Assembly (NCBI GenBank): GCA_045563055.1
Contig: JBJKUR010000008.1
Location: 1 to 64,000 of the forward strand
Length of the DNA: 64,000 bases
Direction of reading: 5' to 3'
DNA from: Methylaequor sp045563055
GTDB taxonomy: Bacteria > Pseudomonadota > Alphaproteobacteria > Methylaequorales > Methylaequoraceae
The notes beneath the pieces were generated by a model, which worked only from the letters and a program-made list of their open reading frames with translations, did not search any database and was not told the DNA's origin. Below are positions 45,240 to 53,844 of this stretch, piece by piece (within the stretch, counting starts at the first letter, position 1; each line of letters starts with the position of its first letter). Both the position numbers and the translations under genes were made by a program.

Positions 45240-45684
45240 TTTGTTTGTCCTTAATAGATTTTATTCCCTTGATTTCCGGCGGCATATAATTTTCATCATG
45301 TTTTGCAAGAACTGATTTAGCATTAACTAAATATCTATTGACCACAAGACCTTCAACTACAACACCCTGCCCTTCTTTGAATAGGTCAGGGAGTATGCCT
45401 AAATATGATATTTTTATTTCTTTATTAAAATCTGTTATAATAAAAGAAATTTCTTCTAGGTTTCTTCCTTCAACCCTCTTAATTTTTTTTTCCAAACTCT
45501 TTTCTTTTACCATCCCTCCAACTCTAATTACTTTATTAGAATCTAAATCTTTTTCAAAAACTTCTGATGGAGAATAAAAAAAGACAATATTATCCCTAAG
45601 ATTAGAAAGTAAAATCCAACAACCTAGTGCAAAAAACATAAATAAGGTTGATATGCTAATAAGTCTTTTATTTTTTGGTTTCAT
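45229..45684 (-). CDS. ccmE: Heme chaperone CcmE
   Basis: CcmE binds heme covalently in the periplasm and hands it to CcmF. The 151-residue protein has one N-terminal membrane anchor (STLFMFFALGCWILLSNL), the FFYSPSEVFE region, IRVGGMVKEKS, YLGILPDLFKEGQGVVVEG and the heme-binding VLAKHDENYMPPE, where His is about residue 129 and Tyr follows four later, as in E. coli CcmE. The ATG lies inside the end of ccmD (17-base overlap). Confidence 0.96.
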   Translation of the reverse strand: MKPKNKRLISISTLFMFFALGCWILLSNLRDNIVFFYSPSEVFEKDLDSNKVIRVGGMVKEKSLEKKIKRVEGRNLEEISFIITDFNKEIKISYLGILPDLFKEGQGVVVEGLVVNRYLVNAKSVLAKHDENYMPPEIKGIKSIKDKQNDI

Positions 45685-45838
45685 TTCTCGAGATTGTAGT
45701 TAATTCTCTTTCAAGTCTTTTCGTTTTAATGAAACTTACCATAAAAATTAGACAAAGAATTAAAAATACTATGCAATATGAAGAGAATACGTATGAAAAA
45801 TGCTCACCTGATTTTATGAAATTAAGGAAATATGTCAT
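45668..45838 (-). CDS. ccmD: Heme exporter subunit CcmD
   Basis: A 56-residue single-span protein that links CcmC and CcmE and helps release holo-CcmE. It reads MTYFLNFIKSGEHFSYVFSS, then a membrane helix (YCIVFLILCLIFMVSFI), then the basic tail KTKRLERELTTISRNETKK, the usual CcmD layout (the short GEHFSYVFSSY motif before the helix is typical). It is very short but is placed exactly between ccmC (four-base overlap) and ccmE (17-base overlap). Confidence 0.92.
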   Translation of the reverse strand: MTYFLNFIKSGEHFSYVFSSYCIVFLILCLIFMVSFIKTKRLERELTTISRNETKK

Positions 45839-46558
45839 AAACCTGCCTCATTGTATTTAATAACATCAATTTTCCTTTGAATTATCTCACACTTTATTCT
45901 CAAGAAGAGCAATGAAATAAAGAAAAAAAACAAAGATAAAGTCATAATAAAAAGAGGAGTCATCATAGAACTATCAATTGAAGGTGAAGAGAATTTTGAT
46001 ATGCTGGCTGGCTGATGAAGTGTATTCCACCAATTGACAGACCATTTAATGATTGGGAGATTAACAACGCCTAGAATTGCTAAAATTGAGGCATACCTGT
46101 CACCTTTTGATTTATCTTCGTATGCTGAATTAATTATTATTAAACCGAGATAGATAAAAAGAAGAATTAGTTCTGAGGTTAGCCTTGCATCCCAAACCCA
46201 CCACGTCCCCCATGTAGGTTTGCCCCAGATAGAACCTGTTATTAGTGTGGCCATAGTGAAACAGGCACCAATAGGAGCACAAGCTCTAATAGTTATATCA
46301 GCAAGAGTATGCTTAAAAATTATAGAAAATAAAGCACAACAAGCAATTATTGAATAAATCATCAAAGAGAACCAAGCACAGGGTACATGAATATACATTA
46401 TTCTAACGGTTTCTCCCTGTAAATAATCTGGGGGGCTATTAAAAAAACAGAAGAATAAACCTAGAAATAATAGAAAAAACGCATGAGTATAGAGAGAAGG
46501 GCATTATTTTCTCTATAAGCCTTTGAAATTTTAATGGGTTAGCAAGTTTAAGAATCAT
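45835..46558 (-). CDS. ccmC: Heme exporter subunit CcmC, one frameshift
   Basis: CcmC loads heme onto CcmE. The uninterrupted 187-codon frame holds MYIHVPCAWFSLMIYSIIAC, the WWD motif GKPTWGTWWVWDARLTSE and VVNLPIIKWSVNWWNTLHQP, but lacks the first ~50 residues. Upstream the same frame continues as THAFFLLFLGLFFCFFNSPP and DYLQGETVRI, and the start lies in another frame, MILKLANPLKFQRLIEKIM, from an ATG at 46558 that overlaps the ccmB stop (ATGA). The break is one extra base at about 46497-46501 (plus strand AAGGG); removing it gives a 240-residue CcmC, the normal length. Because the rest of the operon is intact, a sequence error is likely. Confidence 0.88.
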
Positions 46559-47223
46559 TTATTTATTTCTTTCAAAATTAATCTACTAGCAATTAAGCAT
46601 ATTGGTAATGTAATAAAAAAAATTCCAATTAAAATCAAAAAATTATTAGTGGTTTCCTTAAACTCTAAAGTCGATGTATTTGAGGTTGTTCCAAAAATTA
46701 CAATTGGTATGTAAAAGGGTATGGTTACGATGAATTGTATGATTTTATTTCTTCTCAATTGAATTGAAAATAAAGAGGCAACAAGAGAAATCAAAGTTAA
46801 ACTAGGGGAAGCAAGAATTACGTTCACACAAAGATTTATACTTTCTGATAAAGAAAGATTAAAAAATATTGAAAACAGAGGTATTAATAATATCATCGGA
46901 ATCAAAATCATTATCCACATTACTAGACTTTTACAGAAAACGACAAGTTCTTCAGAATAACCCAGAAATTGCAATTCCTTAAGACTACCGTCATTATAGT
47001 CATCAATAATAAAATTTTCTGAGATAAGCATCATTGAAAATATTAAAATAACCCAAATTATAGAATTATATATACCTTTTATTTCAATAATCCCTGTCCC
47101 TAGTGAAAAAACAAAAATCAGCATAGAGATAACAAAAAAGCAGCAAAAACTTACAGCTGTGGAAAGATTTTTAAAGGAGATTCCAATTTCTCTTATTAGT
47201 AAAATTTTGATTTCATTTATCAT
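46555..47223 (-). CDS. ccmB: Heme exporter permease CcmB
   Basis: A 222-residue permease with six membrane helices that pairs with the ATPase CcmA. The start KILLIREIGISFKNLSTAVS, the SENFIIDDYNDGSLKELQFL segment and the LVMWIMILIPMILLIPLFSI helix follow the family. I use the ATG at 47223, which overlaps the ccmA stop in an ATGA, rather than an in-frame start 15 bases upstream; the ccmB-ccmC junction has the same ATGA form. Confidence 0.93.
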   Translation of the reverse strand: MINEIKILLIREIGISFKNLSTAVSFCCFFVISMLIFVFSLGTGIIEIKGIYNSIIWVILIFSMMLISENFIIDDYNDGSLKELQFLGYSEELVVFCKSLVMWIMILIPMILLIPLFSIFFNLSLSESINLCVNVILASPSLTLISLVASLFSIQLRRNKIIQFIVTIPFYIPIVIFGTTSNTSTLEFKETTNNFLILIGIFFITLPICLIASRLILKEINK

Positions 47224-47888
47224 TTGATATCTTTCCAACTATCAAAGTTAACTAATTTTTGGTTTAAACTACTTTCAGGTTTCTTAAGAAAAATCTTTTT
47301 TGATCTAGGAATTTTTATTTCTATATGATTTGATAATAATGTTGAACCACCATTTTTAGAGTGATTGACAATAAGTTTATTTAGTTTTTTTATTGATGAT
47401 TGATCTAAACCATTATAAGGCTCATCTAATAGCCATAAGTTGCTTTTGCTAATTAATAATTTTGATAATGAGACCTTCTTTTTTTGTCCTTGTGATAATT
47501 TCTCTAATAAAAAGTCTCTAATTCCATATAAATCAAAATAATTTAATATTTTATTCATGGAATCTTGATCATAAGCTAAACCAGAAATATTAATCCAGTT
47601 ACGAAGGTTTTCAAAAACAGTTAAGTTACTTTTTAAAGAGTCTTTATGAGGAAGGTAGGTGAAAACAAATTTCTTTTTTTCTTCTAAGTTTTTATTTGGT
47701 ATATTATTAATTTTTACATATCCATTGTCTGGTTCCAATACACCGACGATTAGTTCAAATAGGCTTGTTTTACCTACGCCATTATTTCCAATCAAAATCA
47801 TTGTTTGAGATTTTGCAAGTTTTAAATTAAAGTTATGAAAAATTAACCTTTTATTTCTATACAAATTGACTGATATAACTTCTAACAC
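47220..47888 (-). CDS. ccmA: Heme exporter ATPase CcmA
   Basis: The ABC ATPase that drives release of holo-CcmE from CcmC/CcmD. In 222 residues it shows the Walker A motif LIGNNGVGKTSLFELIVGVL, a Q-loop region around TYLPHKDSLKSNLTVFENLR, the signature LSQGQKKKVSLSKLL, Walker B NLWLLDEPYNGLD and the switch His (LLSNHIEIKI). It is first in the ccmABCDEFGHI operon and divergent from acnA with 36 bases between starts. Confidence 0.95.
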   Translation of the reverse strand: MLEVISVNLYRNKRLIFHNFNLKLAKSQTMILIGNNGVGKTSLFELIVGVLEPDNGYVKINNIPNKNLEEKKKFVFTYLPHKDSLKSNLTVFENLRNWINISGLAYDQDSMNKILNYFDLYGIRDFLLEKLSQGQKKKVSLSKLLISKSNLWLLDEPYNGLDQSSIKKLNKLIVNHSKNGGSTLLSNHIEIKIPRSKKIFLKKPESSLNQKLVNFDSWKDIK

Positions 47889-47924
47889 AATAAAAAAACC
47901 TTACATTAAACATTAGAGAAGAAA

Positions 47925-50528
47925 ATGAATCTAACAACTACAAATTTTATTGAAGACATCAAATCAGGGTCAGAGGTATTCGAATTCGTTAGTTTAGATC
48001 GAGCTCAAAATGAATTAAGTTTTGATATTTCCAAAATACCTTACTCATACCGAGTGCTTCTGGAAAATCTTTTAAGGAAGATAGATGATTTTGGTTTAAC
48101 ATTAAAGGATATTAAAAATGTGATTAATCAAAAAACTGGTGAAGAAATACTATTCTCTCCTAGTAGAGTCTTGATGCAAGATTATACCGGTGTTCCGGCA
48201 GTAGCAGATTTAGCTGCAATGCGAGAAAAGTTAAAACAGAAAGGAAAGAATCCAGATAAAATTAATCCTATTGTACCAGTAAGTTTGGTAATTGATCATT
48301 CTATTAACGTTGATAGTTTCTCAAAAAAAACATCTCTAAATTTTAATGTAAAAAAAGAATATGATAGAAACTCTGAAAGGTATAAACTATTAAAATGGGC
48401 TCAAAGTTCCCTTGAAAATTTTCATTTATTCCCCCCAGGTTCTGGTATTTGCCATCAAATAAATCTTGAATTCCTTGCTCAAGTAGTACAAAAAAAAGGA
48501 AAACTACTGTTTTTTGACTCAGTGGTTGGAACGGATAGTCATACAACGATGGTTAATGCCCTGTCTGTTCTTGGCTGGGGTGTAGGTGGAATAGAAGCTG
48601 AGGCAGTAATGCTTGGTCAACCAATTTCAATGCAATTACCAGAAGTTGTTGGGGTTAATTTGTTTGGCAAACTTCAAGATGGACTGACAGCAACAGATTT
48701 AGTATTAAATATTACTGAAAAACTTAGGGAGCTCAATGTAGTTGGAAAATTTGTTGAATTTTACGGCGAGGGACTCGATAACTTAAATCTTTCCGAAAGA
48801 TCAACAATTTCTAATATGGCACCAGAGTATGGAGCAACATGCGGTTTTTTTCCTATAGACAAGGAAACATTGAATTATCTTCATTTAACCGGAAGAAAAG
48901 GATCTCAGATAGATATTGTTGAAAAATATGCTAAAAAACAATTTTTATGGAGAGATGGTCTTGAAAGGATCAAATATAATAAGGTTTTACCAATCGATTT
49001 ATCTAAAATTCAACCATGTGTTTCTGGACCAAAAAGGCCACAAGATAAAATTAACTTGGTTAATGTTAACAAAAAGTTTATTGAAAGTTTAGAAAATATT
49101 GAGAAGGATATTCCAAGGGACGCTAATCAACTGACACATGGAAAAGTATGTATAGCAGCAATTACAAGTTGTACGAATACTTCTAACCCATCAGTCCTAA
49201 TAATGGCAGGTTTGGTTGCTAAGAAAGCGTCAGAGTTAGGTCTTAAAGTTCCATGGTGGGTAAAAACTTCTTTTGCTCCAGGAAGTAAAGTTGTTAACAC
49301 ATATCTTAAAGAATCAAATCTTTTAAAGTATTTGGAAAATCTTGGTTTTAATATCATTGGATATGGTTGCACGACTTGTATTGGAAATTCGGGTCCGCTT
49401 GATAATAAAGTTAGCGATATTATAGTAAAAGATGACTTAAATGTATGTAGTGTAATTTCTGGAAACAGAAATTTCGAAGGACGAATACACCCGCACATAA
49501 AATCAAACTTTTTAGCTTCCCCACCGTTAGTAATATTATATGCACTTGCTGGTAGAGTTGATATTGATATTGAAAATGAACCGATTCAAAAAATTAAAGG
49601 TAGGAACATTTTTTTAAATGATCTATGGCCTAATAGTTCAGAAGTAAATAAAATTTTAAAACAGACAATTAAAAGAGAATTTTATGAAAAAAATTACTCT
49701 ACAATATTCAATGGAGATAAAGAATGGAAAAAGTTAGAAATAAAAAATTCATCCACCTATGATTGGTCTTTAACGTCTACCTATATTAAAAAACCACCAT
49801 TTCTTGATTCTGAAGAAAATGATATAGATGAAAATCTTGAAGCCCGGCCATTATTGATACTTGGGGACTCAATTACCACAGATCATATTTCTCCCGCAGG
49901 AGTTATAAAAGAAAATAGCACAGCAGGGAAATATTTAAGTGACAGACAGATTCAAGTTGATGAATTTAATTCTTATGGATCAAGAAGAGGGAATCATGAG
50001 ATTATGACCCGAGGAACATTTGCAAATATAAGAATTAAAAATAAAATGGTAGATAGAGATGGGGGGTTTACTAAACATTACCCATCTTCATGTGAAGGAG
50101 AAGTATATGAAATTGCAAAAAAATATGGTGAGGAAAATGTTCCATTGGTTGTAATTGCCGGAAGAGAATATGGAACAGGATCGTCTCGTGACTGGGCTGC
50201 AAAAGGCACGAAACTTCTTGGTGTCAAGGCAGTTTTAGCAGAAAGTTTTGAGAGAATACATAGGTCCAATCTAGTAGGTATGGGAGTATTACCACTTCAG
50301 ATTTTAGATAAATTTGAAGAAAAATATGAGTTTATGGGTGAAGAGGTTTTATATTTGGGAAAGTTTAGAGACTATTTACATTCTCCAAATATAAAAAGGG
50401 ATATTACAATAGGAAAAAGTGATGGAGAAAAATTTAGTTTAAGCGTTCTATCAAGGATAGATACAGTTAATGAAATAAATTATTTTAAAAGCAACGGAAT
50501 CCTTCCCTATGTTTTAAATAGAATTTAA
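47925..50528 (+). CDS. acnA: Aconitate hydratase A
   Basis: AcnA isomerises citrate to isocitrate in the TCA cycle. The 867 residues are near the usual ~890. It shows VPAVADLAAMREKLKQKG, SLVIDHSINVDSF, PGSGICHQINLEFLAQVV, DSVVGTDSHTTMVNALSVLG and WGVGGIEAEAVMLGQP. The [4Fe-4S] ligands lie in ITSCTNTSNPSVLIMAG (Cys) and YGCTTCIGNSGPL (two Cys). The swivel domain follows (LGDSITTDHISPAG, EFNSYGSRRGNHEIMTRGTF, VVIAGREYGTGSSRDWAAKG). It is divergent from ccmA, a common alphaproteobacterial arrangement. Confidence 0.97.
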   Translation: MNLTTTNFIEDIKSGSEVFEFVSLDRAQNELSFDISKIPYSYRVLLENLLRKIDDFGLTLKDIKNVINQKTGEEILFSPSRVLMQDYTGVPAVADLAAMREKLKQKGKNPDKINPIVPVSLVIDHSINVDSFSKKTSLNFNVKKEYDRNSERYKLLKWAQSSLENFHLFPPGSGICHQINLEFLAQVVQKKGKLLFFDSVVGTDSHTTMVNALSVLGWGVGGIEAEAVMLGQPISMQLPEVVGVNLFGKLQDGLTATDLVLNITEKLRELNVVGKFVEFYGEGLDNLNLSERSTISNMAPEYGATCGFFPIDKETLNYLHLTGRKGSQIDIVEKYAKKQFLWRDGLERIKYNKVLPIDLSKIQPCVSGPKRPQDKINLVNVNKKFIESLENIEKDIPRDANQLTHGKVCIAAITSCTNTSNPSVLIMAGLVAKKASELGLKVPWWVKTSFAPGSKVVNTYLKESNLLKYLENLGFNIIGYGCTTCIGNSGPLDNKVSDIIVKDDLNVCSVISGNRNFEGRIHPHIKSNFLASPPLVILYALAGRVDIDIENEPIQKIKGRNIFLNDLWPNSSEVNKILKQTIKREFYEKNYSTIFNGDKEWKKLEIKNSSTYDWSLTSTYIKKPPFLDSEENDIDENLEARPLLILGDSITTDHISPAGVIKENSTAGKYLSDRQIQVDEFNSYGSRRGNHEIMTRGTFANIRIKNKMVDRDGGFTKHYPSSCEGEVYEIAKKYGEENVPLVVIAGREYGTGSSRDWAAKGTKLLGVKAVLAESFERIHRSNLVGMGVLPLQILDKFEEKYEFMGEEVLYLGKFRDYLHSPNIKRDITIGKSDGEKFSLSVLSRIDTVNEINYFKSNGILPYVLNRI

Positions 50529-50551
50529 AACCTAAATGAGAGTGTTTTCTA

Positions 50552-52891
50552 ATGAAAAGAAAAGTTACAGCCTTTTTAGGGCCAACAAACACAGGAAAGA
50601 CTTACACAGCAATACAAAAATTGTTGAACTATGATTCTGGGGTCATTGGGTTTCCACTTAGGCTTTTAGCGCGAGAAAATTTTGACTTGGCAAAGAAACT
50701 CTTACCGCATAATTCTATTGCATTAATTACAGGGGAAGAGAAAATTATTCCTGAAAAAGCAAGATATTTTTTTTGTACTGTAGAATCAATTCCTGACAGT
50801 ATTAATTTTGATTTTGTTGCTATTGATGAGATTCAAATGGCTTCAGACTCTGACAGAGGATATATATTTACGGAAAAAATGTTGAATAAAAAAGGTTTAA
50901 AGGAAACAATGTTTCTTGGTTCTAAAAGTATGGAAAAAATTTTAAAAAAAATTTTTCCAAAAGTCACTATTTTTAATAAATCCAGATTATCGCAGCTATC
51001 ATATATCGGATATAAAAATTTAACCCGACTTCCTCCCAGATCAGCAGTCATAGCATTTTCTCAGATAGACGTTTATGAAATTGCGAATAAATTGAAACAG
51101 TCGCACGGTGGTGTCTCCATCATTATGGGTGCATTGTCACCAGACGTGAGAAATGCACAAGTAAAGTTATTTGAAGAAGGAAAAGTTGACTATATAGTTG
51201 CAACTGATGCTATAGGAATGGGTTTAAATCTTGATATCAAGAATATATTTTTTTCAAGCATGAAAAAATTTGATGGAACAAATGAAAGATTTTTATCATT
51301 AGATGAAATCTCCCAAATTGCTGGTAGAGCCGGAAGGAACCAGAACCAGGGATTTTTTGGTATAACAGGTGATTTAAAAAAACTTGAGAGCAATGTAGTT
51401 AATTATGTAGAGAATTATGAATTCACTGAAATAAAAAAAATTTATTGGAGGAATAGTAAATTAAATTTCAAAACTCCTAAAGATCTTCTAAATTCGCTTT
51501 ATAAAATGCCTACTGAAGAATATCTCAAAATAAAAAAAAATGCGAATGATCACAGATACCTTAAAATTTTTCTAAGTGATAGAGATATAAAACCTTATTC
51601 ACTTAATTACTTAAATCTCAGAAAACTATGGGAGATTTGCAGTGTACCAGACTACTCCAAAAATTTAGACGAATATCATACAAGATTCCTAAAAACAATT
51701 TTCAAGTATTTGATAGGCAAAGAAAAAAGGATTCCTGCTACATGGGTTAGAAAAAATTTAAATTATATAAAAAGAGAGACGTCAAAAATATCTGAGCTTA
51801 ATTATAAAATTTCCCAAGTCAGAATCTGGTCTTTTATCTCCTTTAAGAATGGTTGGATAAAGGGGGATAATAGTTTCCAAAGTCTGGTAAAAAAATTAGA
51901 GAGGAAACTCTCAACAAAACTACATGAACAATTGATTTCAGAGTTTGTAGGTGAACTAAAAAATTTTAAATTTTTTAACCAAAATAGTCTTTTTAAGGGA
52001 GAAGATTTAATTAGATTGGAGGATCGAAAGATTTTTTTTGGCAAACAAAGGATAGGACTCTTAGACGGATTGAACTTTAAAATATCAAGTTCTTTTAGAC
52101 TGAATAAAAATATTTTTAATAATAAAATGCTAGAAAAAAATTTGAGAATACTAGGAAAAAAAATTGTGGATGAGTTTATATCAGTCAGATTTATGAAATT
52201 GAGATTTGATGTCAGCGGGCAAATTTTTTGGAACGGAGGCGTGGTTGCGAAGTTTGTTCGACATAGAAAAATAACTAAGCCTAGGATTGAATTGTTTTTG
52301 GATAAAATTTTTATCAATTACGACAAAATAATAATTGAAAAGCTTAATAAGTATTTTGAGTTTTTGATAAATAAAGAGATTCCATTTCACTATAATATTT
52401 CCAACCCTATTCTTACCTCTTCTGCCTCAAGAGCACTTAACTTTTCAATTATGGAGAATTTAGGTCATTGTAGGAAAAAAGATATTTATGAATCATTCAG
52501 CAATCTCGCTAAAGTGGAAATTGATTACTACAAATCTATTGGATTAAAGAATGGTATATTTTTTTCTTACTTTAAGTGTAAAAAAAAAAGTTTCTTTAGA
52601 CAAATGTTGATTAATATTTTTTATAAAAATCAGCTAGATGATTTTATAAAAGAAGATGTTTTTTTCATAAAGAATAAAACCAAAAATAAATTAGAAACTC
52701 TTGAGAAACTAGGTTTCTATCAAATAAAAATTGATAAGGAAGAATATTTAATTGATTATAATTATTTTGAGACATTATTGAGAAAAATATATTTTTTCAG
52801 GAAAAAACAATTTCTTAGTATCATTCCTAATAATAAATTTGAGAAGAAATTTTTTGATAATCCAAGAATAATTCAATCTTTAAGTTTGTAA
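50552..52891 (+). CDS. Suv3-like DEIQ-box RNA helicase
   Basis: A 779-residue superfamily-2 helicase of the Suv3/MgpS-like type. Motif I is FLGPTNTGKTYTA (residues 8-20), motif II is DEIQ (92-95), and motif VI is SQIAGRAGRNQNQGFFG (about 250-266), with VATDAIGMGLNLDIK before it. Residues beyond ~450 are basic and poorly conserved, ending in a Lys/Phe-rich tail. Many alphaproteobacterial relatives carry a long C-terminal extension, so this looks like a reduced form. The mitochondrial homologue Suv3 works in RNA decay; the bacterial role is inferred. It follows acnA by 23 bases. Confidence 0.88.
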   Translation: MKRKVTAFLGPTNTGKTYTAIQKLLNYDSGVIGFPLRLLARENFDLAKKLLPHNSIALITGEEKIIPEKARYFFCTVESIPDSINFDFVAIDEIQMASDSDRGYIFTEKMLNKKGLKETMFLGSKSMEKILKKIFPKVTIFNKSRLSQLSYIGYKNLTRLPPRSAVIAFSQIDVYEIANKLKQSHGGVSIIMGALSPDVRNAQVKLFEEGKVDYIVATDAIGMGLNLDIKNIFFSSMKKFDGTNERFLSLDEISQIAGRAGRNQNQGFFGITGDLKKLESNVVNYVENYEFTEIKKIYWRNSKLNFKTPKDLLNSLYKMPTEEYLKIKKNANDHRYLKIFLSDRDIKPYSLNYLNLRKLWEICSVPDYSKNLDEYHTRFLKTIFKYLIGKEKRIPATWVRKNLNYIKRETSKISELNYKISQVRIWSFISFKNGWIKGDNSFQSLVKKLERKLSTKLHEQLISEFVGELKNFKFFNQNSLFKGEDLIRLEDRKIFFGKQRIGLLDGLNFKISSSFRLNKNIFNNKMLEKNLRILGKKIVDEFISVRFMKLRFDVSGQIFWNGGVVAKFVRHRKITKPRIELFLDKIFINYDKIIIEKLNKYFEFLINKEIPFHYNISNPILTSSASRALNFSIMENLGHCRKKDIYESFSNLAKVEIDYYKSIGLKNGIFFSYFKCKKKSFFRQMLINIFYKNQLDDFIKEDVFFIKNKTKNKLETLEKLGFYQIKIDKEEYLIDYNYFETLLRKIYFFRKKQFLSIIPNNKFEKKFFDNPRIIQSLSL

Positions 52892-52937
52892 TCTAATTTT
52901 CTTGAATAAGTCGAGTTTCTGTTCTATATAAATGTTT

Positions 52938-53276
52938 ATGACATATATTGTAAAAGATCCATGTATAAAATGTAAGTTTATGGATTGTGTCGAAGTTTGT
53001 CCGGTTGACTGTTTTTACGAGGGTGAAAATTTCTTAGTAATTCACCCTGATGAGTGCATAGACTGTGGTGTTTGTGAACCAGAGTGTCCTGTAGAAGCAA
53101 TAAGCGATGATACTGTTGATGATGCAGATAAGTGGATAAAGATAAACAGAGAATATGCTGAGAAGTGGCCAAACATTAATAAAATGGGGACTCCTCCTGA
53201 AGATGGAGACGATTGGAAAGAAGTTAAAGACAAGTATGAAAAACATTTCAGCCCTAATCCAGGAAAAGGTACATAA
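52938..53276 (+). CDS. fdxA: Seven-iron ferredoxin FdxA
   Basis: A 112-residue ferredoxin with a [3Fe-4S] and a [4Fe-4S] cluster, a soluble electron carrier. The pattern is MTYIVKDPCIKCKFMDCVEV, then CPVDCFYEGENFLVIHPDEC, then IDCGVCEPECPVEAI. The C-terminal AEKWPNINKMGTPPEDGDDW belongs to the family. I start at the second ATG (52938) because MTYIV is the standard FdxA beginning; an in-frame ATG two codons earlier exists. The carD gene follows 67 bases later, a recurrent alphaproteobacterial pairing. Confidence 0.96.
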   Translation: MTYIVKDPCIKCKFMDCVEVCPVDCFYEGENFLVIHPDECIDCGVCEPECPVEAISDDTVDDADKWIKINREYAEKWPNINKMGTPPEDGDDWKEVKDKYEKHFSPNPGKGT

Positions 53277-53343
53277 ACAAATATCTTTTAATTAAGTATA
53301 TAATCATATACAATCCACAAATTAAATTTAACCGGAGAAATCT

Positions 53344-53844
53344 TTGAAGAAAAAAGAGTTACAATTAGATATTGGAGACCTGGTAGTTTATCCAACATAC
53401 GGTGTGGGTGAAATCGAGAATTTTGATTCCTACGATGTTGATGGTTCAAAACTAGACTTTATTTTGATTAATTTCAAACAAGATAAAATGAAACTTAGGA
53501 TTCCTAAAAGTAAGGCTTCAAGCTCTGGGCTCAGAAAACTTAGTAATAAAAACAGACTTTCTAGAGCACTAGATGTTTTAATTGAAAAACCAGCTATTAA
53601 AAAAGATATGTGGATTAAAAGAGCAAAAGAATATGAGAAAAACATTAATAGTGGTGATCCAGTTTTGATTGCTGAAGTGGTCAGAGATCTTCATAAAAAG
53701 GAAGATTCTCTCGAACAGCAATCATATTCAGAAAGACAGATATACCTAACGGCGCTTAATCGTCTTAGCAATGAGTATGCAGCTGTACAACATCTTGAAA
53801 AAAAAGCAGCTAAAAATAAGTTAGAAGAACTATTAAATCAATAA
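53344..53844 (+). CDS. CarD/CdnL-family transcription regulator
   Basis: A 166-residue protein of the CarD_CdnL_TRCF family, which binds the RNA polymerase beta subunit and stabilises open promoter complexes. The N-terminal RNAP-interacting Tudor-like domain is visible (LDIGDLVVYPTYGVGEIENF, DFILINFKQDKMKLRIPKSK), and the C-terminal helical DNA-contacting domain follows (DMWIKRAKEYEKNINSGDPV, AEVVRDLHKK, YSERQIYLTALNRL). A TTG start is supported by a GGAGAAA ribosome-binding site six bases upstream. It overlaps the convergent protease gene by seven bases. Confidence 0.94.
   Translation: MKKKELQLDIGDLVVYPTYGVGEIENFDSYDVDGSKLDFILINFKQDKMKLRIPKSKASSSGLRKLSNKNRLSRALDVLIEKPAIKKDMWIKRAKEYEKNINSGDPVLIAEVVRDLHKKEDSLEQQSYSERQIYLTALNRLSNEYAAVQHLEKKAAKNKLEELLNQ

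Noticed and set aside
46440..46446. Run of seven T (minus strand) in ccmC first suspected as the frameshift site
   Set aside because: Reading back in frame from the intact part gives FFLLFLGLFFCFFNSPPDY through this run without a break; the shift is further upstream at 46497-46501.
51802..52317. Long open frame (171 codons) on the minus strand inside the helicase gene
   Set aside because: It lies wholly opposite a conserved coding region, has Ile/Phe/Ser/Lys-rich composition expected of antisense A/T-rich code, and no family resemblance.
52978..53246. Several short minus-strand frames opposite fdxA
   Set aside because: The ferredoxin on the plus strand has all cluster Cys; the opposite frames are artefacts of its composition.
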